54,298 bases of DNA from Sunxiuqinia dokdonensis (GTDB lineage: Bacteria; Bacteroidota; Bacteroidia; Bacteroidales; Prolixibacteraceae): assembly GCF_001270965.1 (NCBI RefSeq), contig NZ_LGIA01000192.1, positions 1 to 54,298 of the forward strand, written 5' to 3'. Made by a program: the position numbers and the translations under genes. A model generated the notes under the pieces. The model made no database searches, had not been told where the DNA came from, and saw only the letters and a list, made by a program, of their open reading frames with translations. Within the stretch, counting starts at the first letter, position 1, and each line of letters begins with the position of its first letter. This document shows, piece after piece, positions 17,765-27,032 of the stretch.

Positions 17765-20116
17765 ATGAAGAAGTTATTTTTTATGGCGCTTATGTCGCTG
17801 ACCTGTTTTTTGGCTCAGGCCAAAGATATTCCAAATGAAAAGTTAGAGGATACCATGTTGTTTGGCGATGTGCGCTCCGGAGATGAGCACATTCCGTTTG
17901 CCACCGTCATGGTGAAAGGAACCACCGTGGGGACGGCAGCCGATGCCAGTGGGCACTACAAACTGGTGGGAATTCCTGAAGGCACCCAGCAGGTTGTGGT
18001 TTCGGCTGTTGGTTTTCAGCCCCGATCGTATGAGCTGAGTTTCAAGACTGGCGAAGCTGTCACCTTGCTGGCTGAGTTGGAGACGGACGATATCGGCCTG
18101 GAGCAGGTGGTGGTTACCGCCGACCGAAGTGAAAAGTCGCGGCGCGAAGCTTCCACTATCGTGAGCACCATCAGCCCAAGATTGTTTGAAAGTACACAGA
18201 GTGTGACTTTAAGCGAGGGATTGAGTTTTACGCCTGGCCTGCGTATGGAAAACAATTGCCAGAATTGCGGCTTCACCCAGGTACGCATGAACGGACTGGA
18301 GGGCCCTTACTCGCAAATTTTGATCAACAGCCGGCCGGTGTTTAGCGGGCTGGCCGGCGTGTACGGGCTGGAGCTGATTCCGGCCAACATGATCGACCGC
18401 GTTGAAGTCGTTCGTGGTGGCGGTTCGGCCTTGTTTGGCAGCAACGCCATTGCCGGCACCATTAACTTGATTACCAAGGAGCCGGTTCAGGATATATACA
18501 GCATCAACAGTTCCATTTCAGTCATTGGCAATAATGGTGATACCGATTTCAATTTGAGCATGAATGGCTCCATTGTGAGCGAAGATTACCGCTCGGGCAT
18601 GAGCTTTTATGGTTTTAAGCGGCAGCGCGATCCGTACGATGCCAATGACGATGGCTTCTCAGAGATGTCGACCATTGAGAACGGTACTTTTGGGGCCAGT
18701 TTTTTTAAGCGCATGGGGCTTCGTTCAAAATTGAATCTCGATTACTTTTTTATCAACGAATCGCGCCGGGGCGGCAATGATTTTGATGTTCCCAATCACG
18801 AAGCAGATATATCCGAAGCGGTGGATCACGAGATTAACTCGGTGAACCTGACCTTCGACCAGTTTATGCGCGACCACGACAAACTCAGTTTTTTTGCGGC
18901 CATGCAGCATGTCGACCGTGGATCGTACTATGGTGCGGAGAAGGATTTGTCGGCCTATGGGCACACCAAAGACCTGGCCTATTCGGTGGGATCACAGTAT
19001 CATCGCGATATCGATCAGTTCTTGTTTTCACCATCTGAACTGGTGATGGGGGTGGAGATGTCCAGCGACGACCTGACGGACCAGAAGCTGGGCTACTTCG
19101 ATTTAGAAACAATGGAGCATGTTGGTACCACGACCATCACGGATCAATCGGTGAAAACGTTTGGGTTTTTTGCGCAGAACGAGTGGGTGACCAACAAGTG
19201 GCGTTTGTCGTTAGGCTTCCGGGCCGAGCACTACGCCATTACTGATCAGGCCGATTCAAATGGCGATATTTCAGGCAATGTGTTCAGCCCACGGGCCAGC
19301 GTATTGTACAACTTGTCGGAGAGCGTTCAGCTGCGTTCCAGCTTTGCTAAAGGCTACCGTGCGCCGCAGATTTTCGACGAGGATTTACACATTGAAACTT
19401 CCGGCGCACGCCAAGTCATTCATGAAAATGACCCGGATCTGGAGCAGGAGAATTCGCACAGTGCTACTTTTTCGATCGATCTTTCGCAAGCTTTCGGACG
19501 CTGGCAAACCCAGTTGCTGGCCGAGGGCTTTTACACGGCACTCGAAAATCCTTTCACCAACCAGTATGGGGCAGCCGACGAAAATGGGAGAGTGGTTTAT
19601 ACCCGCACCAATGCCGAAGATGGTGCCAAAGTGCAGGGCATCAATCTGGAGTTCAATGCTTCGCCGGGAATCCGTTGGATGTTGCAATCGGGCTTTACTC
19701 TTCAGCAAAGCAAGTACGAAAGTCCGCAGGAATTTGATGAGCGGCGCTTTTTCCGCACACCAAACAGCTATGGTTACCTGGCCCTGAGCTATTCGCCCAC
19801 AGAATCATTTAAGGCTTCGCTTACCGGAAACTACACTGGCAAGATGCTGGTTCCGTATTTCGGCAACACCCTCGACAACCCGGAAGCCGGGCAGTTGAAC
19901 AAGGTGGACCCGTTTTTCGATTTTGGACTGAAAGTGAGTCAAAACCTGAAACTTTCGGATGACTTTTCGGTGCAGCTGTACGCTGGTGCCAAAAATCTGT
20001 TTGATGCTTACCAAAACGATTTCGACTTTGGAATTGATCGTGACCCCGGATACATTTACGGGCCGCTGTCGCCCCGCACCATCTACTTTGGAATCAAACT
20101 GGGGAATATCTTTTAA
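17765..20116 (+). CDS. TonB-dependent outer-membrane receptor with CxxC plug motif
   Basis: 783 residues from the ATG of MKKLFFMALMSLTCFLAQA (signal peptide); an in-frame ATG at 17732 is less likely. Residues about 30-105 are a carboxypeptidase-regulatory-like domain (PFATVMVKGTTVGTAADASGHYKL), about 110-230 the plug, with NCQNCGFTQVRMNGLEGPY and the RVEVVRGGGSALFGSNAIAGTINLIT ending typical of plugs, then a 22-strand barrel ending in Phe (GIKLGNIF). It takes up a scarce ligand by TonB energy. The ligand is unknown; the CxxC in the plug and the His-rich upstream neighbour favour a metal or metal complex. Confidence 0.93.
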   Translation: MKKLFFMALMSLTCFLAQAKDIPNEKLEDTMLFGDVRSGDEHIPFATVMVKGTTVGTAADASGHYKLVGIPEGTQQVVVSAVGFQPRSYELSFKTGEAVTLLAELETDDIGLEQVVVTADRSEKSRREASTIVSTISPRLFESTQSVTLSEGLSFTPGLRMENNCQNCGFTQVRMNGLEGPYSQILINSRPVFSGLAGVYGLELIPANMIDRVEVVRGGGSALFGSNAIAGTINLITKEPVQDIYSINSSISVIGNNGDTDFNLSMNGSIVSEDYRSGMSFYGFKRQRDPYDANDDGFSEMSTIENGTFGASFFKRMGLRSKLNLDYFFINESRRGGNDFDVPNHEADISEAVDHEINSVNLTFDQFMRDHDKLSFFAAMQHVDRGSYYGAEKDLSAYGHTKDLAYSVGSQYHRDIDQFLFSPSELVMGVEMSSDDLTDQKLGYFDLETMEHVGTTTITDQSVKTFGFFAQNEWVTNKWRLSLGFRAEHYAITDQADSNGDISGNVFSPRASVLYNLSESVQLRSSFAKGYRAPQIFDEDLHIETSGARQVIHENDPDLEQENSHSATFSIDLSQAFGRWQTQLLAEGFYTALENPFTNQYGAADENGRVVYTRTNAEDGAKVQGINLEFNASPGIRWMLQSGFTLQQSKYESPQEFDERRFFRTPNSYGYLALSYSPTESFKASLTGNYTGKMLVPYFGNTLDNPEAGQLNKVDPFFDFGLKVSQNLKLSDDFSVQLYAGAKNLFDAYQNDFDFGIDRDPGYIYGPLSPRTIYFGIKLGNIF

Positions 20117-20142
20117 ACCATACGCTTGATCGCTTTTCAATA

Positions 20143-20173
20143 TTTGACCGCCCACAAAATAATACTAATTTTG
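20143..20173 (+). promoter_or_regulatory. Promoter for the coiled-coil protein gene, overlapping a terminator
   Basis: TTTG at 20143-20146 and TAATTTTG at 20166-20173 with 19 bases between them are a full match to the Bacteroidota -33/-7 layout. It lies inside the terminator hairpin of the upstream receptor gene. Confidence 0.6.
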
Positions 20174-20179
20174 TGGGCG
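20149..20179 (+). terminator. Hairpin terminator behind the TonB receptor
   Basis: A 12-bp perfect inverted repeat (CGCCCACAAAAT and its complement) with a seven-base loop starts 33 bases past the receptor stop and is followed by a T-containing stretch (TTGTTTAT). Confidence 0.75.
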
Positions 20180-20206
20180 TTGTTTATAGAGCTTTAAATC
20201 TGGAAT

Positions 20207-21130
20207 ATGGGTGATTCGGAAATGAATACAAAGAAGAAATTTTCACTGGGCAGTACCGATAAAGAGAGACGCAATAACCTGATTGTGATTTTTCTTGCCG
20301 TTATTTTGATTGTGGTGGTGGTCTTGTTTGTTATGCAGCGCGGTGAGCATAAACAAATTGTGCAAGCTTTGAATGCGGAGAAAAATTCGATCGAGCAGGA
20401 ACTGACCCAGATGATTGAAAGTTACGATAGCCTGAAAACCGACAATGACACGGTCAACTCACAATTGTTTGTCGCACAGACCAAGGTGAAAGACCTGATG
20501 CTGGAGATTGGCCAGGTAAAGAAAGCCAGCTACGCACAAATTGAGCAGTATCGTGAAGAAGTGGGATCGCTACGCCGCATTATGCGGAACTACATTGTGC
20601 AGGTCGATTCGCTGAACCGCAGGAACCAGCAACTGATGGAGGAAAACGCCCAGGTAAAGCAGGAATACGCCCAAATTGAGAGTCAAAAAGCCCAGCTCGA
20701 AAAAGACAAGGAACGCTTGTCGCAGCGCGTGGAGAAAGCCGCGACCTTGGAAACACAGGGACTATCTGCCTTCGGAATCAACTCCCGCGGCAACGAGGTC
20801 AATAACAGTTCAAAAGCCGAGAAAATACAAGTCAACTTCACCCTCGCAAAAAATATCACCGCACAGCGAGGCGCAAAAAATATCTATGTCCGTATTCAGC
20901 GGCCCGACCAGATTTTGCTACTCAAGTCGAGCAATGATCTGTTTCGTTTCGAAGACCTGCGCATACCCTACTCGGCCATGCGCGAAGTGACTTATGAGGG
21001 CAACGATTTGCCGGTGAATATTTTTTGGGACAATGCGGGCGAGCCGCCTTTGATTCCGGGCGAATACACCATCGATATTTTTGCCGATGGCAATAACATC
21101 GGAACCACCACTTTTTCGTTTAAAAAATAA
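20207..21130 (+). CDS. Membrane-anchored coiled-coil protein, unknown function
   Basis: 307 residues (an ATG five codons later, 20222, is also possible). A short basic cytosolic start (KKKFSLGSTDKERRNN) precedes one transmembrane helix (LIVIFLAVILIVVVVLFVM, about 28-46). Residues about 50-195 are a long Gln/Glu/Lys coiled-coil, and the C-terminal about 100 residues form a beta-sandwich-like domain (IYVRIQRPDQILLLKSS, GEYTIDIFADGNNIGTTTFSFKK). Such proteins are conserved in Bacteroidota without known function. It stands alone with its own promoter. Confidence 0.8.
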   Translation: MGDSEMNTKKKFSLGSTDKERRNNLIVIFLAVILIVVVVLFVMQRGEHKQIVQALNAEKNSIEQELTQMIESYDSLKTDNDTVNSQLFVAQTKVKDLMLEIGQVKKASYAQIEQYREEVGSLRRIMRNYIVQVDSLNRRNQQLMEENAQVKQEYAQIESQKAQLEKDKERLSQRVEKAATLETQGLSAFGINSRGNEVNNSSKAEKIQVNFTLAKNITAQRGAKNIYVRIQRPDQILLLKSSNDLFRFEDLRIPYSAMREVTYEGNDLPVNIFWDNAGEPPLIPGEYTIDIFADGNNIGTTTFSFKK

Positions 21131-21202
21131 GCTCAATCGATTGATTAACCTTGGTTATTGGCCGGTTGCCTTTAAATCCCCAATCTTTTTTAATTCAAGA
21201 TG

Positions 21203-23425
21203 ATGAAGCAATTTTACCTGACCATCCTAATCTTTTTCGTTGGGCTTTGCCTAGCCTTTGGACAAAGCTTAAAAGGGATCGTTACTGATCATCAAAAGCG
21301 AGGAATCGAAGGAGCGTACATTCTCCACGTTCAAACCGGAAACCATGTGCACACCAGCCTGACCGGCGAGTTTGTGTTTGTTGGCGTAAAAACAGGCGAT
21401 ACGCTTCAGGTGAGTCACTTGGGTTACCAAACGCAACAGGTGCTTGTTGAGGATTTGACAAGTGAATTGATTGTGCGTATGAAGCAGGTTTTTGTTTCCT
21501 TGGATGAAATTCAAATTTCGCCAACCATCGAAGCCCTGGAACTTTTTAGCACCATCGACATTCAAACCAACCCGGTTAATTCTTCGCAGGAAGTTTTGCG
21601 TAAAGTACCGGGCCTTATTATTGGTCAACATGCCGGGGGCGGAAAAGCGGAGCAGATTTTTCTACGCGGTTTTGATATCGACCACGGTACGGACATCAAC
21701 ATCACGGTAGATGGGTTGCCGGTGAACATGGTATCGCATGCTCATGGGCAGGGCTATGCCGACCTGCATTTTCTGATTCCCGAAACTGTGGATGGCCTCA
21801 GTTTTGGCAAAGGGCCGTACCACGCCAGCCAGGGAAATTTTGCGACCGCCGGGTTTGTAGCTTTCAAAACAAAAGACCGGCTGGACAACAGTCAGCTGAA
21901 GCTGGAGGTGGGCGAGTTTGATACGCAGCGCCTCCTTGGAATGTTCAATGTGCTGGACACAGAAAGGCAAACGGTATACTTGGCATCCGAATACCTGGCT
22001 ACCGACGGGCCTTTTGATAGCCCGCAGTATTTCGACCGCATCAACCTGATGGGGAAATATACCAGCCGACTGCCCAATAACGACAAACTTTCGGTGTTGG
22101 CCTCCTATTTTACCAGCCAGTGGGACGCATCGGGGCAAATTCCACAACGGGCAGTCGATGATGGCAGCATCAGCCGCTTTGGAGCGATTGACGACACGGA
22201 AGGCGGACAAACCAGTCGAACCAATCTACTGGCCGATCATGTTCACACCATTAAGCCAGATGCTTTCATCAAAAACTCGGTTTATTTTTCGAGTTATGAT
22301 TTTGAACTGTATTCGAATTTTACCTTTTTCCTGACTGACCCGGTCAATGGCGACCAGATCAAACAGAAGGAGAGCCGCAAGTTGTTTGGAATGAACAGCG
22401 AGTTCAACCAGCAGTTTGATTGGGGAAACAGTCAGGGCCGCTTGCAGGCTGGTGTTGGCTTGCGCAAGGACCAGAGTTCCGGCAATGAGTTGTCGCACAC
22501 TGCCAACCGGCGCGAAACAATTGAGCAGCTAAAGTTAGGTGAAATCCATGAAACCAACCTGAATGCATACATCAACGCGGCCTTTGATTTTGGAAAGTGG
22601 ACCATCAACCCGGCAATCCGGATTGACTATTTTAAATTCAACTACAACGATGAGTTGCAAGACAGTTACCTCAAGCAGGCCGAATCGCAGGCTATTGTCA
22701 GTCCCAAACTGAATATTCTGTATCATTCGTCCGACTGGCTTCAGCTTTACGCCAAGTTTGGCAAAGGTTTTCATTCGAATGATACCCGTGGGGTAGTGGC
22801 ACAAAACGGACAGGAAATTCTACCGGCAGCCTACGGATCCGATCTCGGCCTGATATGGAAACCCATGTCGAGCATGATGGTGAACCTGGCTTATTGGTAT
22901 TTGTTTTTGGAACAGGAATTTGTGTACGTAGGCGACGAAGGTGTGGTGGAACCCAGCGGCAAAACCCGGCGCACCGGACTCGACCTGAGTTTACGCTACC
23001 AGCCGCTTTCGTGGTTGTTCTGGGATTTGGATGCCAATTACACCCTGGCCCGCGCAACCGAAGAAGCCGATGGTGAAGATTACATTCCGCTGGCACCCGA
23101 TTTCACCTTAATCAGCGGGCTGAGCGTTGTCCATCCCGAAGGATGGTACGGCGGACTGAAGCTTCGGCATATCAACGACCGGCCGGCCAACGAAGATAAC
23201 TCGATTGTAGCGGCGGGCTATTCGGTCATCGATTTTAATGTGGGGCACCAATGGCCGGTTTTTGATGTCAGCCTGAGCATTCAAAACCTGCTCGACACCA
23301 AATGGAATGAAACCCAGTTTGCGACCGAAACCCGGCTCCAAAACGAAGCCAACCCGGTTGAAGAAATTCATTTTATCCCCGGAACTCCGCGTTTCATCAA
23401 AATAAGTGTGGCGTATAAGTTTTAA
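21203..23425 (+). CDS. TonB-dependent outer-membrane receptor
   Basis: 740 residues (the ATG at 21200 would add one Met). Signal peptide ends LCLAFGQ; a short carboxypeptidase-regulatory-like domain (about 22-95: LKGIVTDHQKRGIEGAYILH) precedes the plug (PGLIIGQHAGGGKAEQIFLRGFD, DGLPVNMVSHAHGQGY) and a barrel ending ISVAYKF with terminal Phe. The His-containing VSHAHGQGYADLHF plug segment is characteristic of a receptor subgroup whose ligand I cannot name. It lies just upstream of the cobalamin-riboswitch operon but is not under that riboswitch, so a cobalamin role is possible but unproven. Confidence 0.92.
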   Translation: MKQFYLTILIFFVGLCLAFGQSLKGIVTDHQKRGIEGAYILHVQTGNHVHTSLTGEFVFVGVKTGDTLQVSHLGYQTQQVLVEDLTSELIVRMKQVFVSLDEIQISPTIEALELFSTIDIQTNPVNSSQEVLRKVPGLIIGQHAGGGKAEQIFLRGFDIDHGTDINITVDGLPVNMVSHAHGQGYADLHFLIPETVDGLSFGKGPYHASQGNFATAGFVAFKTKDRLDNSQLKLEVGEFDTQRLLGMFNVLDTERQTVYLASEYLATDGPFDSPQYFDRINLMGKYTSRLPNNDKLSVLASYFTSQWDASGQIPQRAVDDGSISRFGAIDDTEGGQTSRTNLLADHVHTIKPDAFIKNSVYFSSYDFELYSNFTFFLTDPVNGDQIKQKESRKLFGMNSEFNQQFDWGNSQGRLQAGVGLRKDQSSGNELSHTANRRETIEQLKLGEIHETNLNAYINAAFDFGKWTINPAIRIDYFKFNYNDELQDSYLKQAESQAIVSPKLNILYHSSDWLQLYAKFGKGFHSNDTRGVVAQNGQEILPAAYGSDLGLIWKPMSSMMVNLAYWYLFLEQEFVYVGDEGVVEPSGKTRRTGLDLSLRYQPLSWLFWDLDANYTLARATEEADGEDYIPLAPDFTLISGLSVVHPEGWYGGLKLRHINDRPANEDNSIVAAGYSVIDFNVGHQWPVFDVSLSIQNLLDTKWNETQFATETRLQNEANPVEEIHFIPGTPRFIKISVAYKF

Positions 23426-23512
23426 GAGGAAGATCATGATGTGTTCTCCGGAGGGCAATGTTTTTTTCTGGGGGCAGGCTCGACCGTTTTCCGCATTCCC
23501 GAAATATTTTTC

Positions 23513-23520
23513 TACTTTTG
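23513..23520 (+). promoter_or_regulatory. -7 element for the cobalamin operon
   Basis: TACTTTTG matches TAnnTTTG and lies just before the riboswitch aptamer. Confidence 0.55.
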
Positions 23521-23527
23521 CGTGTGT

Positions 23528-23715
23528 TGTGGTGGCTTTCTTCCCGTTACCGGGAAGTGCCTTAATAAGGGAATCCGGTGCAAAACCGGAGCAGTCCCCG
23601 CTGCTGTAAGCCTGTAAGCTTCTTCGGAAATAAACGCCACTGTCCCGATTTTTCGGGGTGGGAAGGCCCGAAGAAGGGTGAGCCAGAAGACCTGCCAGCA
23701 ACATCAATTGTTTAA
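23528..23715 (+). promoter_or_regulatory. Cobalamin (AdoCbl-class) riboswitch
   Basis: The conserved riboswitch parts occur in order: GGTGGCTTTCTTCCCG start, GGGAATCCGGTGCAAAACC with its GAGCAGTCCCCGCTGCTGTAA stretch, the B12-box region AACGCCACTGTCC, then GGGAAGGCCC and GAGCCAGAAGACCTGCC. Boundaries are approximate. It precedes btuF by about 80 bases, with a possible expression-platform hairpin between 23716 and 23760 (CGGATCTTCGG... region). It is expected to repress the btu genes when B12 is plentiful. Confidence 0.95.
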
Positions 23716-23793
23716 CCGGATCTTCGGGAAAAAAGATCGTCGGGAACTCCGTTTCCTGCCAATTTGATTTCTCTGAGGCGAAAGCCCATTTGA

Positions 23794-24624
23794 ATGATGA
23801 AAAAGTTTGGTATTTCTATTCTGACCCTTGTTTTTCTATGCCTGGTCGTGTTCACAACGTATGGAAAAACGCCGCAGCGTATTATCTCGCTTGCTCCTTC
23901 ATTAACCAAGAACCTGTATTTGCTTGGAGCCGGAGACCTCCTGGTGGGTTGCACCAGCTACTGTACGCTGCAAAGCGAAACGGATGCCGAAGTGGTGGCC
24001 TCAGCCATCCAGGTGAATTATGAAAAGGCCGTGATGCTTAAGCCCGACCTGGTCATTACCACAACCCTGACCAAGCCCAAAACCATCGATACCTTTAAAA
24101 AACTGGGGGTCGAAGTGCTGGTTTTCGAAACGCCCCAATCGTTCGATGCCATTTGCAGCCAGTTTATCGATTTGGGTGAGCAGGTAGGCAAAAAGACAGA
24201 GGCCGAAGCGACGATTGCAGATGCCAAGGAACGCCAGGAAAAAATAAAAGAAAAGATTCCTGCTGATGCTCCCCGTCAGAAAATATTTATGCAGATTGGC
24301 GCCAATCCACTGTTCGGCGTCGTTCCAAACACGTTTATGAATGATTTTGTGCGGTTCTCTGAAACTGAAAATATCGCGGCCGATCTGGCGGTTGGCAGCA
24401 TCAACCGCGAAACGGTGCTTGTGCGTAATCCCGACATCATCGTGGTGGTACTGATGGGACTGATTGGCGAGGAAGAAAAAAAGCAGTGGGAGAGTTATGC
24501 CAGCCTAAGCGCAGTGAAAAAAAACCAGATTTTCATTATGAATGCCGACAAGGCTTGCAGCCCTACGCCGTTGTCATTTGTTGAGACATTGGATGAATTA
24601 ATCACTCAAATTTACCTGCGATGA
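23794..24624 (+). CDS. btuF: Cobalamin-binding periplasmic protein
   Basis: 276 residues; signal peptide (LTLVFLCLVVFTTYGK). The helical-backbone metal-receptor fold is shown by RIISLAPSLTKNLYLLGAGDLLVGCTSYC, the LKPDLVITT strand, LGVEVLVFETPQSFDAI and the long linking helix (KKTEAEATIADAKERQEKI). It binds B12 in the periplasm and hands it to BtuCD. The riboswitch just upstream and the adenosyltransferase and BtuC/BtuD downstream fix the substrate as a corrinoid. ATGA overlap with the next gene. Confidence 0.92.
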   Translation: MMKKFGISILTLVFLCLVVFTTYGKTPQRIISLAPSLTKNLYLLGAGDLLVGCTSYCTLQSETDAEVVASAIQVNYEKAVMLKPDLVITTTLTKPKTIDTFKKLGVEVLVFETPQSFDAICSQFIDLGEQVGKKTEAEATIADAKERQEKIKEKIPADAPRQKIFMQIGANPLFGVVPNTFMNDFVRFSETENIAADLAVGSINRETVLVRNPDIIVVVLMGLIGEEEKKQWESYASLSAVKKNQIFIMNADKACSPTPLSFVETLDELITQIYLR

Positions 24625-25154
24625 AGAAAGGACTGGTTCACATCTACACGGGAACAGGCAAAGGAAAGACCACTGCTTCCGTGGGTTTGGCTGCCCGCGC
24701 CTTGGGGCAGGGGCAGGGGTTCACCGTCGTTTATGCACATTTTATGAAACGGCCTGAGTTGTATGGGTATCACGAAATTGATAGCTTGAAGGCGCTGGGT
24801 GCGACTGTTTTGGGCTTCACCGATGGCCATCCACATTTTAACAAGACGCTGAAGCCAGAAGATTTGAGAAAACAGGTGGCAGATGCGCTTGTTTATTTGT
24901 CGGGCTATTGTGTAACTTCAGCACCTGACCTGCTGATTATGGACGAAATCCTGATCTGTGTCCGGGATGGCTTTCTGGACGAGGCCGATTTGATTCGCTT
25001 TATCGAATTGAAGCCCCAATCAACGGAGCTGATACTAACCGGACGGGGTGCGACAAGGGGCTTGATTGAAAAAGCCGACTATGTTTCCGAAATCAATAAA
25101 GTGAAGCACCCGTATGATGAAGGCATGGCAAGCCGAAAGGGAATTGAGTTTTAA
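24621..25154 (+). CDS. cobO: Cob(I)yrinic acid a,c-diamide adenosyltransferase
   Basis: 177 residues, P-loop CobA/CobO/BtuR type. Starts KKGLVHIYTGTGKGKTTASVGLAARA with the atypical P-loop GTGKGKTT, then LLIMDEI and GRGATRGLIEKADYVSEI and the KHPYDEGMASRKGIEF ending, all typical. It adenosylates corrinoids to AdoCbl after uptake. Overlaps btuF by four bases. Having it inside the transport operon means salvage of imported B12 or cobinamide. Confidence 0.94.
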   Translation: MKKGLVHIYTGTGKGKTTASVGLAARALGQGQGFTVVYAHFMKRPELYGYHEIDSLKALGATVLGFTDGHPHFNKTLKPEDLRKQVADALVYLSGYCVTSAPDLLIMDEILICVRDGFLDEADLIRFIELKPQSTELILTGRGATRGLIEKADYVSEINKVKHPYDEGMASRKGIEF

Positions 25155-25168
25155 AAGGAATTACAGGA

Positions 25169-26218
25169 GTGCATGAGTGCAAAAATATAAAGGAAATCTT
25201 GATCGCACAGGGAAAATACATCAAATGGATGCTGGGCTTGCTGTTTATGCTGGGCTTGTTGCTGGCTGCCGTGGCCCTGGGCCTGTCGGTGGGCGAGCTG
25301 AACTTGAGTCCTGGCAGCGTGTTGCGCATGCTTTTGTTTGGGGGCGACGATGGGAGTATGGAGTACCTGCTCATTTCGAGGATTCGGCTGCCGCGGGTCG
25401 TACTGGGGGTTGCTGTTGGTGGCTCGCTCAGTTTGGCAGGTGTTATTTTGCAAGGCATTTACCGCAATCCGTTGGTCGAACCTTTCACGCTGGGCATTTC
25501 CGGAGGGGCTTCGCTTGGTGTTGCTTTCACCATTGTCATGGGACTGCACCTGTCACTGGGCTCATTTATGTTGCCGCTGTCGGGCTTTATTGGTGCTTTT
25601 GTCATCATCTTTCTGGTGTACACCATCAGTTCGCGAAGGGGCGCCATCAACATTCAAAACATGTTGCTTACCGGTGTGATGATTAGCTTTATCGCTTCGT
25701 CGGCCATGATGTTTCTGATGGCCACCACCAGCTCCGACAACTTGCATGGCATTGTTTTCTGGATCATGGGTTCGCTGGACGAGCCTAATACCGGACTCAT
25801 CAATTTGACCTTGATTGTTAGCCTGGTCGTGTTGGTCATTTCCTACCTTTTTGTGCAGCCGCTGAATGCCCTGCGTCTGGGTGAAGAAAAAGCGCTTCAT
25901 TTGGGCTTTAACACCAATGTGGTGATCCGGGTGCTTTTTATACTGGCTTCCTTACTGGCCGGCATTTGTGTTTCGGTTTCGGGCGTTATTGGTTTTGTCG
26001 GATTGATTATTCCGCACGTGCTTCGCCTGCTGTTTGGGTCAGACTATCGCTTTCTGTTGGGCGGATCCTTTTTGTTGGGCGGCATTTTCCTGGTGCTGTC
26101 CGATGTGGTCGCCCGAACCATTATCTCGCCCAACGAACTGCCCATTGGTGTAATTACCGGAATCATTGGCGGACTGGTTTTTCTGCTGCTGATGAGTCAA
26201 AAACGAAAGGGAAAGTAG
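25169..26218 (+). CDS. btuC: Cobalamin ABC transporter permease (FecCD/BtuC family)
   Basis: 349 residues from a GTG start preceded by AGGA. About ten transmembrane helices; family segments include SRIRLPRVVLGVAVGGSLSLAGVILQGIYRNPLVEPFTLGISGGASLGV and the late GVIGFVGLIIPHVLRLLFGSDYRFLLG (shown in short parts elsewhere), with a conserved coupling region. It forms the membrane channel of a BtuCD-type importer with BtuD encoded one base downstream. Confidence 0.93.
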   Translation: MHECKNIKEILIAQGKYIKWMLGLLFMLGLLLAAVALGLSVGELNLSPGSVLRMLLFGGDDGSMEYLLISRIRLPRVVLGVAVGGSLSLAGVILQGIYRNPLVEPFTLGISGGASLGVAFTIVMGLHLSLGSFMLPLSGFIGAFVIIFLVYTISSRRGAINIQNMLLTGVMISFIASSAMMFLMATTSSDNLHGIVFWIMGSLDEPNTGLINLTLIVSLVVLVISYLFVQPLNALRLGEEKALHLGFNTNVVIRVLFILASLLAGICVSVSGVIGFVGLIIPHVLRLLFGSDYRFLLGGSFLLGGIFLVLSDVVARTIISPNELPIGVITGIIGGLVFLLLMSQKRKGK

Positions 26219-26219
26219 T

Positions 26220-27032
26220 ATGAAACCGTCATTTTTTCATATTGAAAATTTTTCCTGCGGATATCCCGGCTTCAAATTGAGCGGGATTAACCTTAGCCTT
26301 GAAAAAGGTTCTTTCAGCGGAATTATTGGGCCCAACGGCTCAGGAAAAACCACCCTGTTCCGGGGAATTACCAGTTCCATTGCTACGCTCGAAGGAAGGA
26401 TCTTTCTGAAAGGAAAAGATCTGCAGTTGTTTTCGCTGAAAGAGCGGGCCCGCAAGATGGCCATTGTTACCCAGTTTACAGATACTGATCAAATTTCAGT
26501 AGAAGATTACGTGCTGATGGGACGCATGCCTTATCACCATCGCTTTCAGTTTTTTGAGTCCAAAAACGATGTCGAGAAAGCACACAAATACATGCAGCTA
26601 ACCGATGTGTTCAAACACAAAGACAAGTTAATGACGGAACTGAGCGGCGGCGAACAACAGCGCGCAGCCATTGCCCGGGCGTTAACGCAGGAGCCCGAAC
26701 TGCTGCTGCTGGATGAGCCGACTTCTCACCTCGACATTACCCACCAGGTACGCATATTGGATTTGCTGCACCGCCTCAACCAGGAGATGGGACTAACCGT
26801 GCTCATGGTTATTCACGACCTGAACCTGGCCTCCGAATATTGCGATCAGCTTGTTTTATTTAATGAAGGACGCTTGTTTACGCAGGGAACTCCCGAAGAG
26901 GTGCTTACTTTCGACACCATCGAAAAAGTTTATAAAACCCCAGTTATTACCCGCACTAATCCGTATTCGAACAAGCCGGTTATCTTTCTGGTAAGTGAGA
27001 AGATGATGAAACAAGGTGGGGAAAACAGGTAG
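26220..27032 (+). CDS. btuD: Cobalamin ABC transporter ATP-binding protein
   Basis: 270 residues. Walker A GPNGSGKTTL, signature LSGGEQQRAAIARAL, Walker B LLLLDEPTSHLD and switch His (MVIHDLNLASEYCD) are complete. It powers the BtuC channel. Last gene of the riboswitch operon; no terminator hairpin was seen behind it. Confidence 0.94.
   Translation: MKPSFFHIENFSCGYPGFKLSGINLSLEKGSFSGIIGPNGSGKTTLFRGITSSIATLEGRIFLKGKDLQLFSLKERARKMAIVTQFTDTDQISVEDYVLMGRMPYHHRFQFFESKNDVEKAHKYMQLTDVFKHKDKLMTELSGGEQQRAAIARALTQEPELLLLDEPTSHLDITHQVRILDLLHRLNQEMGLTVLMVIHDLNLASEYCDQLVLFNEGRLFTQGTPEEVLTFDTIEKVYKTPVITRTNPYSNKPVIFLVSEKMMKQGGENR

Noticed and set aside
23716-23793. Small ORF or leader peptide between riboswitch and btuF
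   Set aside because: No start codon with coding character; the segment is more likely the riboswitch expression platform.
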